DNA of 64,000 nucleotides, taken from positions 806,001-870,000 of the forward strand of contig NZ_JAODIM010000043.1 in the NCBI RefSeq assembly GCF_025527015.1. Reading direction: 5' to 3'. Below, piece by piece: positions 28,082 through 40,157 of this stretch. Source of the stretch: Winslowiella arboricola (GTDB lineage: Bacteria > Pseudomonadota > Gammaproteobacteria > Enterobacterales > Enterobacteriaceae). How positions within the stretch are numbered: position 1 is the stretch's first letter; each line of letters opens with the position of its first letter. A program made the translations under genes and the position numbers. A model generated the notes under the pieces. That model did not search any database. It saw only the letters and a program-made list of their open reading frames with translations, and was not told where the DNA came from.

Positions 28082-31000
28082 TGGCGTGTCTCCTGCTGGC
28101 TGCCCTGGCAATCATCCTGGCCTTCACCATCTAACCAGTTAATCTTGTTCATCTTTCTCACGACGACAAACTCATCGCGGTTTGAGCCAACGGTGCCGTA
28201 ATAGTTAAAGCCGTAAGAAAGCTGGGCGTAGCCGCCAATCATATGGGTCGGCTTGGGACAGGCGCGCGTCACCGAGTTATGGATGCCGCCGCGCTGGCCG
28301 GTAATTTCCGAACCGGGAATATTAATGATGCGTTCCTGGGCGTGATACATCATGGTCATCCCCGCCGGAATACGCTGACTGACCACCGCGCGGGCGCTGA
28401 GCGCACCGTTGGCGTTAAAGGCTTCAATCCAGTCGTTATCTTCAATACCCAGCTCACGCGCGTCCTCTTCACTTAGCCAGACAATCGGGCCGCCACGCGA
28501 CAGGGTCAGCATCAGCAGGTTGTCGCTGTAGGTGGAGTGGATGCCCCACTTCTGATGCGGCGTCAGGAAGTTAAGCGCTTTCTCCGGGTTGCCATTGGGC
28601 TTCTGATTCAGCAGCGGTTTCGCCGCGCGGGTATCAATTGGCGGACGGTATACCAGCAGGCTTTCGCCAAAGGCGCGCATCCACGGGTGATCCTGATACA
28701 GCTGCTGGCGGCCACTCAGGGTGCGCCACGGGATCAGCTCATGAACGTTGGTATAACAGGCGCTATAGGAGACATGTTCATCTTCCAGACCTGACCAGGT
28801 CGGGCTGGAGATTATTTTGCGTGGCTGCGCCTGAATATCGCGGAAACGGATTTTCTCATCTTCTTTGTTCAGCGCCAGATGGCGATGGTCGCGCCCGGTG
28901 ATGGCGCTTAATGCCTGCCAGGCTTTCACCGCCACCTGACCATTGGTTTCCGGCGCCAGCGACAGAATCACTTCCGCCGCATCAATCGCGCTGTCGATCA
29001 ACGGACGACCCACCGCCGGACCTTCTGTTTTGACGTAATTCAGTTTCTTCAGGAAATCGACTTCGGTCTGTGTGTTCCAGCTGATGCCTTTACCGCCGTT
29101 GCCGGCTTTATCCATTAGTGGACCCAGCGAAGTAAAGCGCTCCCAGGTGGCGGGATAGTCACGTTCCACGGCCAGAATATGCGGCGCGGTTTTTCCCGGA
29201 ATCAGCGCGCATTCACCTCGCTTCCACTCCTTCACCTCCAGTGGCTGCGCCAGCTCGGCCGCTGAGTCATGCTGAACTGGCAGCGTCACCACATCGGTTT
29301 CCACCCCCAGATGGCCAACGCAGAGTTGCGAGAAGGATTTGGCGATACCCTTATAGATTTCCCAGTCGCTTTTCGATTCCCAGGCTGGGTCGACCGCTGC
29401 CGACAGCGGATGAATAAACGGATGCATATCCGAGGTATTCATATCGTCTTTTTCATACCAGGTGGCGGTAGGCAATACGATATCTGAATAGAGACAGGTG
29501 CTGGACATGCGGAAATCCAGCGTGACCACCAGGTCCAGTTTGCCTTCGCCGCCATTAGTCGCCCACTCCACCTCCTCCGGCATCACGCCGCCCTGCTGGC
29601 CGAGATCTTTACCCTGAATGCCGTTCTCGGTTCCCAGCAGATACTTCAGCATATACTCGTGCCCTTTACCGGAGGAGCCGAGCAGGTTAGAACGCCAGAT
29701 AAACATATTGCGCGGAAAGTTTTTCGCCTCATCCGGCTGCTCTGCAGCAAAACGCAGCGTGCCCTGCTTCAGGCTCTCCACGGTATAGTCGACCACCGAT
29801 TGTCCGGCTGCGGCCGCCTGCGCCGCCAGATGCAGCGGATTGGTCCCTAACTGCGGCGCGGACGGCAGCCAGCCCATGCGTTCGGAGCGAACATTAAAGT
29901 CGATCAGGCTGCCGCTATAGCGGGATTTATCCGCCAGTGGCGACAGCAGATCGGCAGTGGTCACCGTCTCATAGCGCCACTGGCTGGAGTGGTTATAGAA
30001 AAACGAGGTGCTGTTCATATGACGCGGCGGACGCTGCCAGTCGAGAGCAAAGGCCAGCGGTGTCCAGCCGGTTTGCGGGCGCAGCTTCTCCTGACCGACA
30101 TAGTGCGCCCAGCCGCCACCGCTTTGCCCGACGCAGCCGCAGAAGATCAGCATATTGATCAGACCACGGTAGTTCATATCCATGTGATACCAGTGGTTCA
30201 TACCGGCGCCGACGATAATCATCGAACGGCCATGGGTTTTCTCCGCATTTTCGGCAAATTCACGGGCGATACGGATAATATTCTGGCGCGGTACGCCGGT
30301 AATTTTCTCCGCCCATGCCGGACTGTACGCCTTGACATCCTCGTAGCTGCTGGCGCAGCTGGCATCCTCCAGCCCGCGATCCAGGCCATAATTAGCGAGG
30401 GTCAGGTCCCAGACGCTGGTGACCAGCGCTTCGCTGCCGTCGGCGAGGGTCAGACGCTTCACCGGCAGACGGTGCAGCAGTACCTCGTCCAGCGCCACGC
30501 TGTTGAAGTGTTCACGCTCGCTGCCGCCAAAATAGGGGAAGCCCACATTAGCAACTTCATCATGGCTACCCAGCAGACTAAGTTGCAGCTCCACTTCCTG
30601 TTGCGCCCGCCCTTCGCGCTGCTCAAGGTTCCACTTGCCCTTCTCACCCCAGCGGTAGCCAATAGAACCCTGCGGCGCCACCAGCTGACCACTGATCTGG
30701 TCGATGGCGACCGTTTTCCACTCGGGATTATTTTGCTGGCCGAGGCCATCAACCAGATCGCTGGCGCGCAGCAGGCGACCTGCGGCGTAATAACCCTCTT
30801 CACGCGGCTCCAGCAGCACCAGCATCGGCATATCGGTATAGCGGCGCACATAGTCGCGAAAATAGCTGACCTCACGATCGAGGTGAAACTCTTTCAGCAT
30901 CACATGGCCCATCGCCAGCGCCAGCGCGCTGTCGGTGCCCTGTTTCGGGCTTAGCCACTGATCACAAAGTTTGGCGACTTCCGCATAATCCGGGGTGATG

Positions 31001-31839
31001 GCGACAGTTTTGGTGCCTTTGTACCGTACTTCCGTAAAGAAGTGCGCATCCGGGGTGCGCGTCTGCGGCACATTGGATCCCCAGGCGATAATGTAGGACG
31101 CGTTATACCAGTCCGCCGATTCAGGCACGTCAGTCTGTTCGCCCCAGGTCATCGGCGAGGCGGGCGGCAGGTCGCAATACCAGTCGTAAAAGCTCAGACA
31201 GACGCCGCCAATCAGTGACAGATACCGGGCGCCAGCGGCATAAGAGACCATCGACATCGCCGGAATCGGCGAGAAACCGACGATGCGGTCCGGCCCAAAG
31301 GTTTTTGCGGTAAAGATATTCGCCGCCGCAATCAGCTCATTGACTTCCGCCCAGCTGGAGCGCACAAAGCCGCCGCGCCCACGCGCCGCTTTATAACGTT
31401 TGCTCTGTTCCGCATCGCCAATAATCGATCCCCAGGCCACCACCGGATCGCTGTGAAGCGCTTTGGCTTCACGCCAGAGTTCAATCAGCACTTTACGCAT
31501 TAACGGGTATTTCAGCCGGTTGGCGCTGTAGAGATACCAGGAGTAACTGGCGCCGCGCGGACAGCCACGCGGTTCATGATTTGGCAGATCAGGACGGGTG
31601 CGCGGATAGTCGGTTTGCTGCGTTTCCCAGGTGACCAGACCATTTTTGACATAAATTTTCCAGCTGCAGGAGCCGGTACAGTTCACCCCGTGGGTGGAGC
31701 GCACAATCTTGTCGTGCTGCCAGCGGCTGCGATAGCCATCCTCCCAGTCACGGTTACTGTTTAAGGTCTGGCCATGCTGGCCAGAAAACGGTTCCGCCAG
31801 TTGTTTAAAATAGCGAAACCGATCGAGAAACTTGCTCAT
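28078..31839 (-). CDS. narG: Respiratory nitrate reductase alpha subunit, molybdopterin (NarG)
   Basis: The 1253-residue catalytic subunit reduces nitrate to nitrite at Mo-bisMGD on the cytoplasmic side. The N-terminal region has HGVNCTGSCSWKIYVKNG, whose His and Cys residues, with the Cys of EPRGCPRGASYSWYLY, hold the FS0 cluster. Downstream segments such as YNASYIIAWGSNVPQTRTPD and GMNHWYHMD fit the molybdopterin domains. The size is close to E. coli NarG (1247). AGGAG lies nine bases before the ATG. It heads narGHJI, and the upstream region carries FNR and NarL sites. Confidence 0.97.
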   Translation of the reverse strand: MSKFLDRFRYFKQLAEPFSGQHGQTLNSNRDWEDGYRSRWQHDKIVRSTHGVNCTGSCSWKIYVKNGLVTWETQQTDYPRTRPDLPNHEPRGCPRGASYSWYLYSANRLKYPLMRKVLIELWREAKALHSDPVVAWGSIIGDAEQSKRYKAARGRGGFVRSSWAEVNELIAAANIFTAKTFGPDRIVGFSPIPAMSMVSYAAGARYLSLIGGVCLSFYDWYCDLPPASPMTWGEQTDVPESADWYNASYIIAWGSNVPQTRTPDAHFFTEVRYKGTKTVAITPDYAEVAKLCDQWLSPKQGTDSALALAMGHVMLKEFHLDREVSYFRDYVRRYTDMPMLVLLEPREEGYYAAGRLLRASDLVDGLGQQNNPEWKTVAIDQISGQLVAPQGSIGYRWGEKGKWNLEQREGRAQQEVELQLSLLGSHDEVANVGFPYFGGSEREHFNSVALDEVLLHRLPVKRLTLADGSEALVTSVWDLTLANYGLDRGLEDASCASSYEDVKAYSPAWAEKITGVPRQNIIRIAREFAENAEKTHGRSMIIVGAGMNHWYHMDMNYRGLINMLIFCGCVGQSGGGWAHYVGQEKLRPQTGWTPLAFALDWQRPPRHMNSTSFFYNHSSQWRYETVTTADLLSPLADKSRYSGSLIDFNVRSERMGWLPSAPQLGTNPLHLAAQAAAAGQSVVDYTVESLKQGTLRFAAEQPDEAKNFPRNMFIWRSNLLGSSGKGHEYMLKYLLGTENGIQGKDLGQQGGVMPEEVEWATNGGEGKLDLVVTLDFRMSSTCLYSDIVLPTATWYEKDDMNTSDMHPFIHPLSAAVDPAWESKSDWEIYKGIAKSFSQLCVGHLGVETDVVTLPVQHDSAAELAQPLEVKEWKRGECALIPGKTAPHILAVERDYPATWERFTSLGPLMDKAGNGGKGISWNTQTEVDFLKKLNYVKTEGPAVGRPLIDSAIDAAEVILSLAPETNGQVAVKAWQALSAITGRDHRHLALNKEDEKIRFRDIQAQPRKIISSPTWSGLEDEHVSYSACYTNVHELIPWRTLSGRQQLYQDHPWMRAFGESLLVYRPPIDTRAAKPLLNQKPNGNPEKALNFLTPHQKWGIHSTYSDNLLMLTLSRGGPIVWLSEEDARELGIEDNDWIEAFNANGALSARAVVSQRIPAGMTMMYHAQERIINIPGSEITGQRGGIHNSVTRACPKPTHMIGGYAQLSYGFNYYGTVGSNRDEFVVVRKMNKINWLDGEGQDDCQGSQQETRQ

Positions 31840-31930
31840 CCGGCGTTCTCCTGAAGGCTCTGTATAGTTATGGGTAAATCACGACATTGCTTTAACGGGG
31901 CAAGCGTACTGAGGTGAAACGGGCAACAAC

Positions 31931-31944
31931 TTGATAACGATCAA
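31931..31944 (-). promoter_or_regulatory. FNR box of narG
   Basis: TTGATAACGATCAA is an exact TTGAT-N4-ATCAA FNR palindrome, 92 bases upstream of the narG start. If it sits at -41.5 as in E. coli, transcription would begin near 31896. Confidence 0.9.
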
Positions 31945-31959
31945 CTGACAACCACAAAA

Positions 31960-31987
31960 TACCCCGCTTACCGGCGGCTCTACCCCC
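31960..31987. promoter_or_regulatory. NarL-type heptamers near -89 of narG
   Basis: TACCCCG (31960-31966) and TACCCCC (31981-31987) each match the NarL heptamer TACYYMT at six of seven bases. With a start near 31896 the second is centred near -88, close to the E. coli narG site. Confidence 0.5.
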
Positions 31988-32085
31988 AAAGTAGTACAGA
32001 AGAAAAACATATAACCCCATGAAAGTTATATATAAAATACACTTTATTCGCGAAACCAACGCTTCTGGTGTTAACTCAGCTATTT

Positions 32086-32092
32086 AGGGGTA
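32086..32092 (-). promoter_or_regulatory. Upstream NarL heptamer of narG
   Basis: TACCCCT on the minus strand fully matches TACYYMT. It would be centred near -193 from the predicted start, the same place as the high-affinity -195 NarL site of E. coli narG. Confidence 0.6.
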
Positions 32093-32132
32093 GAAAAAGC
32101 TAAGCCCAATGCGTTTCAGCAACGGATTGGGC
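32091..32132 (-). terminator. Terminator of narK
   Basis: On the minus strand GCCCAAT and ATTGGGC pair, with an inner CGTT/AACG stem and a five-base loop, followed by a T-rich stretch. It lies 13 bases after the narK stop, before the narG promoter. Confidence 0.6.
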
Positions 32133-32144
32133 AACCTTGTGTGA

Positions 32145-33542
32145 TTAGCGGGCTGATTTACGGCCATACACCAGCCAGGTGATGGCAATACAGCAGAGAT
32201 AAAAGGCGAGAAACAGCTTCATCGCCCCGGCAGGCGAACCGGTCAGCGCCAGCGAGAGACCAAAAGTTTGTGGAATAAAGAAGCCGCCTGCCGCGCCAAT
32301 CGCCGAGATAAAACCCAGCGCTGCGGCGGTATCGGTGATCGCCTCGCGCTGAGCGCTCTCCTCACTGCCGCCTGCGGCTTTTACCCGTTCAAGGGTTTTC
32401 TTACGGAAAATCAGCGCAATCATCTGGAAAGTAGAGCCGCTGCCGAGACCGGCTGTCAGGAACAGCACCATAAAGATGCCGTAAAAGGCGATAAAGGATC
32501 CCGGCTGGCCGTTGCCCGGTAAAGTGAAAAACAGCAAGCCGCAGAACAGCGCCATCAGGATAAAATTGATCAGCGTAACGCGAATGCCGCCGAAGCGATC
32601 CGAAAGCATGCCACCAGCGGAACGCGCCAGTGCACCCAGTAACGGACCGAAAAAGGCATAATGCAGAATCACCACATCAGGAAACTGAGTTTTTGACAGC
32701 ATGGCAAAACCGGCGGAAAAACCGATAAAAGAGCCGAACGTCGCCAGATAGAGCAGCGCCATCACCCAAAGATGCGGTCGCTTCAGCACCGGCAACTGCT
32801 CACGCAGCGAAGATTTCGCGGTCGCCAGATCATTCATGCCAAACCACGCCGCCAGTGTCGCCACCACCAGCAGCGGCACCCACATCCAGGCGGCATTTTC
32901 CAGCCACACCGTTTCACCATCGGCAACCACGGTTTGCGAACTGCCGCCAAACACCGCAAACATCGAAAATGAGATAGCCAGCGGCGCAAACAGCTGCATC
33001 ACGCTGACGCCAAGATTCCCCAGCCCGCCGTTGATGCCGAGCGCTGCGCCCTGCCGGGCTTTGGGAAAGAAGAAACTGATATTGCCCATACTGGAGGCGA
33101 AGTTGGCGCCGGCAAATCCGCACAGCAGCGCGATAATCACAAATACGGTAAACGGCGTATCCGGGTTCTGCACCGCAAAGCCCAGCCACAGACAGGGGAT
33201 CAGCAGAATAGCGGTGCTGAATGCGGTCCAGCGCCGTCCGCCAAAAATCGGGATCACAAACGAGTAAGGCACGCGCAGTAGCGCGCCGGAAACCGACGGC
33301 AACGCCGTCAGCAGAAACAGCTGATTGGTGCTAAAGGTAAAACCGACTTTTTTCAGGTTTACCGCGACGGCGCTAAACAGCATCCAGACGCAGAAGGCCA
33401 GCAACAAACAGAAAACCGAGATCCACAGATTGCGGCTGGCAATACGTTTACCGCGTTGCTGCCAGAATTCGGCATTTTCAGGCTGCCAGTCGTAAATAAC
33501 CGAACCGGTTTTTTTAGCGTTAACAGGAGTGGTTTGCGACAT
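32145..33542 (-). CDS. narK: Nitrate/nitrite transporter (NarK)
   Basis: A 465-residue MFS permease, 12 hydrophobic segments, that exchanges nitrate and nitrite for the reductase. The nitrate signature glycine-rich stretches are visible: GFAGANFASSMGNISFFFP (key part FASSMGNISFFFPK) and GSGSTFQMIA, with the substrate arginines in LRVPYSFV and ARSAGGMLSDRFGG. An in-frame extension to 33653 runs through the promoter and FNR site, so the ATG at 33542 (MSQTTPVNAKK) is chosen. It lies upstream of narG, as in E. coli. Confidence 0.94.
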   Translation of the reverse strand: MSQTTPVNAKKTGSVIYDWQPENAEFWQQRGKRIASRNLWISVFCLLLAFCVWMLFSAVAVNLKKVGFTFSTNQLFLLTALPSVSGALLRVPYSFVIPIFGGRRWTAFSTAILLIPCLWLGFAVQNPDTPFTVFVIIALLCGFAGANFASSMGNISFFFPKARQGAALGINGGLGNLGVSVMQLFAPLAISFSMFAVFGGSSQTVVADGETVWLENAAWMWVPLLVVATLAAWFGMNDLATAKSSLREQLPVLKRPHLWVMALLYLATFGSFIGFSAGFAMLSKTQFPDVVILHYAFFGPLLGALARSAGGMLSDRFGGIRVTLINFILMALFCGLLFFTLPGNGQPGSFIAFYGIFMVLFLTAGLGSGSTFQMIALIFRKKTLERVKAAGGSEESAQREAITDTAAALGFISAIGAAGGFFIPQTFGLSLALTGSPAGAMKLFLAFYLCCIAITWLVYGRKSAR

Positions 33543-33602
33543 AATGCTCTCGTTTGCAGAATAATAATGCTGCCTATCCTGAACACCCGCCACGACGCCA
33601 GA

Positions 33603-33616
33603 TTGATGCAAATCAA
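33603..33616 (-). promoter_or_regulatory. FNR box of narK
   Basis: TTGATGCAAATCAA is an exact FNR palindrome, 61 bases upstream of the narK start. Placed at -41.5 it predicts transcription from about 33568, leaving a 26-base leader. Confidence 0.88.
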
Positions 33617-33764
33617 GCTGAATGCAGTTTAATTTCGTCGTAAAAACTGCCAATACCCGTAATAAGTAGACTGACGTGTCATACTAAAATCTTATGATTC
33701 AACAGTCTGTCCATTTTTTTCCTTTATAATCTGCGTGACGAAGCCGCTACTGGCTATTAGGGAT

Positions 33765-33780
33765 TACTCCCTTAGTGGTA
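33765..33780. promoter_or_regulatory. NarL/NarP 7-2-7 site between narK and narL
   Basis: TACTCCC-TT-AGTGGTA are two inverted heptamers separated by two bases, the 7-2-7 arrangement used by NarL and NarP; each half has one mismatch. It lies near -204 of the predicted narK start and 91 bases before narL, so it could act on either gene. Confidence 0.6.
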
Positions 33781-33870
33781 TAGGGATAAGACGCCAGCCA
33801 GGTGAAAATAACCCACACTAACTGAATTGTTAACGGATGCCTCAGCTCCGATTAAAAGGCGTTTGCCATC

Positions 33871-34515
33871 ATGACTAAGCCAACCACTGTACTGTTAATT
33901 GACGATCATCCGCTGCTGCGCCATGGCGTGCGACAGCTGATTGCCACCGACCCACGGCTGGAAGTGATCGCCGAAGCCGGTGACGGCGTGCAGGGTATTG
34001 CGCTGGCGGAACAATACCGCCCGGATCTGATTCTGCTCGACCTGTATATGCCCGCTCTGCACGGGCTGGATACCCTGATTCAGCTGCGTGAACGCAGCTT
34101 CATCGGTCGCATTCTGATATTCAGCGCGTCAGACAAGCAGGAGGATGTGGTGAGTGCCTTCCGGCATGGAGCCGATGGTTATCTGCTGAAAAATATGGCG
34201 GGTGACGATTTGCTGAAAAACCTGCATCAGGCGGTCGCCGGTCAGGTGGTGCTGAGTGGATCGCTGACCAACGTATTAGTCGGCAGTCTGCGCAGCGCAC
34301 GCGGCGCGCCTGAAACCAGCATGCAGCAGCTGACAAGGCGCGAGCGCGATATCCTTAAACTGATCGCTCAGGGCCTGACCAATAAAGCCATTGCCCGCAA
34401 ACTGGTGATTACCGAAAGCACGGTGAAAGTGCACGTAAAACATCTGCTGAAAAAAATGAAGCTGAAATCGCGCGTCGAAGCAGCGGTGTGGGCACATCAC
34501 AACGGCAATGAGTGA
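33871..34515 (+). CDS. narL: Nitrate/nitrite response regulator (NarL)
   Basis: A 214-residue two-component regulator. The receiver domain (1-125) has DD at 11-12, the phosphoacceptor D57 in LLDLYMP and a conserved Lys near 107. The LuxR-type HTH (about 150-205) reads [16 protein letters not shown] and [20 protein letters not shown], closer to NarL than NarP of E. coli as I recall them. It is divergent from narK. The sensor gene narX, which precedes narL in E. coli, is absent from this locus. Ribosome site is weak. Confidence 0.92.
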   Translation: MTKPTTVLLIDDHPLLRHGVRQLIATDPRLEVIAEAGDGVQGIALAEQYRPDLILLDLYMPALHGLDTLIQLRERSFIGRILIFSASDKQEDVVSAFRHGADGYLLKNMAGDDLLKNLHQAVAGQVVLSGSLTNVLVGSLRSARGAPETSMQQLTRRERDILKLIAQGLTNKAIARKLVITESTVKVHVKHLLKKMKLKSRVEAAVWAHHNGNE

Positions 34516-34897
34516 CCCGCCACTGCCGCAGGCGGTTGGGCTGATGAAATATTGCGCACTGTCAGTAGTGCTTGCCAGCTCTGCTCAGTGTGTTAGGGTA
34601 TAAACAAACCGATAACATATAACCAGGAAGAATAACGGTGAGTCTTACCCGCTAAATGATCACCCCGTAAGACAGCGATCACCCCACATTACCCGCATGA
34701 TATTTGCTTATAATCAGCGTTACCTCGACCCCCGGCTATCACCGCATACATTTCACTGTCTGCAACTTATTCTGTTGCTGATCAGGCGATCTATCCCGCC
34801 ACTCCCCATCTTTAATTTTCATTCCCAACAAAACCACAATCCGGGAATATTCCTGCCAATTCAGGCTTAACTTGTGAAAAATAATAAGGTTCTTATT
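34516..34897. other. Non-coding stretch between narL and proX
   Basis: About 380 bases without a supported gene. It holds a possible mini-ORF and paired sequences at 34638-34685 (listed separately) and a CCGCC/GGCGG hairpin just after narL (34519-34537, no T-run). The rest is a plausible long proX leader or promoter region. Confidence 0.5.
34638..34685 (+). promoter_or_regulatory. Structured leader candidate upstream of proX, with five-codon frame
   Basis: AGGAAG precedes a five-codon frame GTG AGT CTT ACC CGC followed by TAA (34638-34655). Its GTCTTAC pairs with GTAAGAC at 34667-34673, and GATCACCCC occurs twice (34658 and 34677). This looks like a leader with a translated mini-ORF or a structured RNA, but no known riboswitch is recognised. 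Confidence 0.3.
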
Positions 34898-35896
34898 ATG
34901 CGCACCACTGGAATTAACGCCATCACCCTCGCCATTCTGCTTACCGCTCCGGCCGCTTATGCCGCCGATTTACCCGGAAAAGGGGTAACGGTCAATCCGG
35001 TACAAAGCACCCTGCCGGAAGAGTCTTTTCAGACCGAATTAATCAATCAGGCACTGGTAAAACTCGGTTACGACGTACAGCCAACCAAAGAAGTGGATTA
35101 CAACGTGGCTTACACCGCAATTGCCAAAGGAGACGCCACTTATCTGGCGGTAAACTGGGATCCGCTGCAAAAAGATATGTATGAGACTGCCGGCGGCGAC
35201 CAGAAATTCTATCGCGAAGGCACCTATATTAGCGGCGCGGCGCAGGGCTATCTGATCGATAAAAAAACCGCTGATAAATATCACATCACCGATATCTCAC
35301 AGCTGAAAGATCCGAAACTGGCGAAGCTGTTTGATGCCGATGGAGATGGCAAAGCCGATTTGGCTGGCTGTAATCCGGGCTGGGTATGTGGTTCGGTGAT
35401 CGAGGCGCAGGTGAAAGCCTACGGTCTGAGCAATACCGTGCAGCAGAATCAGGGAAATTATTCGGCAATTATTGCTGACACCTTAACCCGCTATAAATCC
35501 GGTCTGCCGGTGCTCTATTTTACCTGGACTCCCTACTGGGTCAGCAATGTATTAAAGCCGGGGAAAGATGTGGTGTGGTTAACCGTACCGTTTTCCGCCA
35601 CGCCAGGCTCGCAAAAAGATCTCGATACCAAATTACCCAATGGTAAAAATTATGGCTTTATCGCCAATAGCGAGCATGTGGTTGCCAATAAAGCGTGGGC
35701 GCAGCAAAACCCGGCAGCCGCGAAATTATTCGCGATTGTGAAACTGCCGCTGGCCGATGTCAATGCGCAGAACCAGCGTATGCATGACGGTGAATCCTCT
35801 TCCGAACATATTCAGCAGCATGTCGAAGGCTGGATTAAGGCGCATCAGGCCACTTTTGATGGCTGGGTGAAACAGGCCGCGGCCGCCGCGAAATAA
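34898..35896 (+). CDS. proX: Glycine betaine/proline ABC transporter, periplasmic binding protein (ProX)
   Basis: A 332-residue secreted protein. The start at 34898 gives a signal peptide, [20 protein letters not shown] ending AYA before ADLPGKG, and AAGG eight bases upstream; a GTG at 34874 is less likely. The mature protein follows E. coli ProX ([21 protein letters not shown], key part [31 protein letters not shown] with the two disulfide cysteines; YFTWTPYWV), and the Trp residues would form the betaine cage. proV and proW are not adjacent; only narL and asc genes flank it, so it must work with subunits encoded elsewhere. Confidence 0.93.
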   Translation: MRTTGINAITLAILLTAPAAYAADLPGKGVTVNPVQSTLPEESFQTELINQALVKLGYDVQPTKEVDYNVAYTAIAKGDATYLAVNWDPLQKDMYETAGGDQKFYREGTYISGAAQGYLIDKKTADKYHITDISQLKDPKLAKLFDADGDGKADLAGCNPGWVCGSVIEAQVKAYGLSNTVQQNQGNYSAIIADTLTRYKSGLPVLYFTWTPYWVSNVLKPGKDVVWLTVPFSATPGSQKDLDTKLPNGKNYGFIANSEHVVANKAWAQQNPAAAKLFAIVKLPLADVNAQNQRMHDGESSSEHIQQHVEGWIKAHQATFDGWVKQAAAAAK

Positions 35897-35903
35897 AAAT
35901 ATT

Positions 35904-35927
35904 AATCCGCGCCGAGGCGCGGATTTT
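35904..35927. terminator. Bidirectional terminator between proX and ascB
   Basis: AATCCGCGCC and GGCGCGGATT form a perfect ten-pair stem. TTTT follows on the plus strand and a T-rich stretch on the minus strand, serving the two convergent genes. Confidence 0.75.
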
Positions 35928-35938
35928 ACCCTTCGACG

Positions 35939-38847
<2,909 letters not shown>

Positions 38848-38918
38848 CAGTGATGACTCTCTGGTTAGTAGTATCAGCGACCGGAAAACCGCTGCATTGC
38901 AGAAATCCTGAGCAACCA

Positions 38919-38931
38919 GGTAACCGGTTCC
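38919..38931. promoter_or_regulatory. Candidate AscG operator upstream of ascF
   Basis: GGTAACCGGTTCC contains the palindrome AACCGGTT with the central CpG-type core usual for LacI-family operators and resembles the AscG site of E. coli. It is 72 bases before the ascF start. Confidence 0.5.
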
Positions 38932-39099
38932 ACACGAGAATGTTTACAAGCGACAAATAGTTCAAGAAAATTAAAATGATATTTCCATTTTTGTGATAGT
39001 GATCGCGATCGGTGCTAACCGGCCCGTTTAATCAACAAATTGCCTGCCGCTTAACCGACTGTAACTTGACTTATTTTGTCAATTTTGTATTTTCAGGAC

Positions 39100-40080
39100 A
39101 TGAAAACATTTCTGATTATCGTCCCTGAAGGGGGCATGCTATTTGAAGCGGCAGGCATCGCCGATATCCTGATGCAAGCCAACCGCCTGCGCGCGGCGTC
39201 GTCACAGCAGCCGCTGTATCAGCTGACGATTGCCACCACCCAACCGCATCATGTGATTCACGGCCAGTCGGGTCTGAATTTGCTGGCGGATAACCGTCTG
39301 GCGGAACTCGATCCGACCCAGCCACGCGACACCATTATGATCACCGGCCGCGGCGTCAGCGCTGAGGAAGGCGACGCAGTAGTCGACTGGCTACGTTATG
39401 CCGCACCACACGCGCGGCGGGTGGTGTCAGTCTGTGGCGGTGCGATGCTGCTGGCGCAAAGCGGGCTGCTTGACGGACGCAACGCCACCACGCACTGGCG
39501 TTTACTGGAGACCCTGCAGGCCAGCTTCCCGCAGGTGAAGGTGGTCAGCGGACCGCTGTATGTGCAGGATGGTGCTTTCTGGACCTCCGGCGGCGTCAGT
39601 ACCGGCTTTGACCTTACCCTCGCGCTGGTGGAGGAAGATTACGGCTTCAGTCTGGCACGTGATGTGGCTCAGGAGCTGGTGATGTATCTGCGCCGCCCCG
39701 GTGGCCAGGCGCAGTTCAGCCGTTTTCTGCTTAATCAGGCGCGCAGGCCCGGCCCGATTAACGATCTGCAGAGCTGGATCCTGGTAAACCTCGCCAGTGA
39801 CCTGTCAGTGGAAAAACTGGCGGAACGGGTTGCCATGAGCCCACGCAACTTTACCCGTGTCTTCACCCGCGAAACCGGTGCAACGCCGGCCAGATACGTG
39901 GCCGAAGCGCGTCTGGCCGCCGCCCGCCAGCGGCTGGAACAGAGCAGCGAAGGACTGGAGCAGGTTGCGAGCGCCAGCGGTTTCGGCAACAGCCTCAATC
40001 TGCGACGGGTATTTGAACGTAATCTGCAACTTACGCCAGGAGAATACCGCGAGCGTTTTTGTGAGCGCAGTCTGGCGTAA
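39100..40080 (+). CDS. GlxA-type AraC regulator with DJ-1/PfpI domain
   Basis: A 326-residue regulator: an N-terminal DJ-1/PfpI-like domain (about 1-175; VVSVCGGAMLLAQSGLLDGR around the nucleophile-elbow cysteine) followed by two AraC helix-turn-helices (LSVEKLAERVAMSPRNFTRVF and ASASGFGNSLNLRRVF, the key parts). The ATG at 39100 has AGGA close upstream; an upstream in-frame start at 39076 is less likely. It is followed on the same strand by a GAPDH gene 77 bases away. Both lie between ascF and ascG, which are adjacent in E. coli. It probably controls the GAPDH gene, but the ligand is unknown. Confidence 0.85.
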   Translation: MKTFLIIVPEGGMLFEAAGIADILMQANRLRAASSQQPLYQLTIATTQPHHVIHGQSGLNLLADNRLAELDPTQPRDTIMITGRGVSAEEGDAVVDWLRYAAPHARRVVSVCGGAMLLAQSGLLDGRNATTHWRLLETLQASFPQVKVVSGPLYVQDGAFWTSGGVSTGFDLTLALVEEDYGFSLARDVAQELVMYLRRPGGQAQFSRFLLNQARRPGPINDLQSWILVNLASDLSVEKLAERVAMSPRNFTRVFTRETGATPARYVAEARLAAARQRLEQSSEGLEQVASASGFGNSLNLRRVFERNLQLTPGEYRERFCERSLA

Positions 40081-40157
40081 ATTGATTGTTATTTGTCATT
40101 TACGCCACACCTTTGTCGGCCTAGATTGATATCAGACAGCTAACAAAGGAGCTCATC

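Larger units (their letters stand above)
31840..32144. other. narG promoter region
   Basis: This 305-base region holds no gene. It contains the narG control sites listed separately (FNR box, three NarL-type heptamers) and the narK terminator. An AT-rich stretch at about 32008-32046 lies where E. coli narG has its IHF site, but I cannot confirm an IHF match. Confidence 0.7.
33543..33870. other. Divergent narK-narL control region
   Basis: No gene is supported in these 328 bases. The region carries an exact FNR box and a paired NarL/NarP site, listed separately. In E. coli narX precedes narL at this place; here only a promoter-sized gap remains. Confidence 0.7.

Noticed and set aside
29989..30954. 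A 321-codon open frame on the plus strand
   Set aside because: It lies wholly inside narG on the other strand. Its protein text shows no domain, while narG is intact with all motifs, so it is a by-product of GC-rich codon use.
33543..33870. Decayed narX in the narK-narL gap
   Set aside because: The gap is only promoter-sized, holds intact FNR and NarL sites, and no frame carries histidine-kinase motifs.
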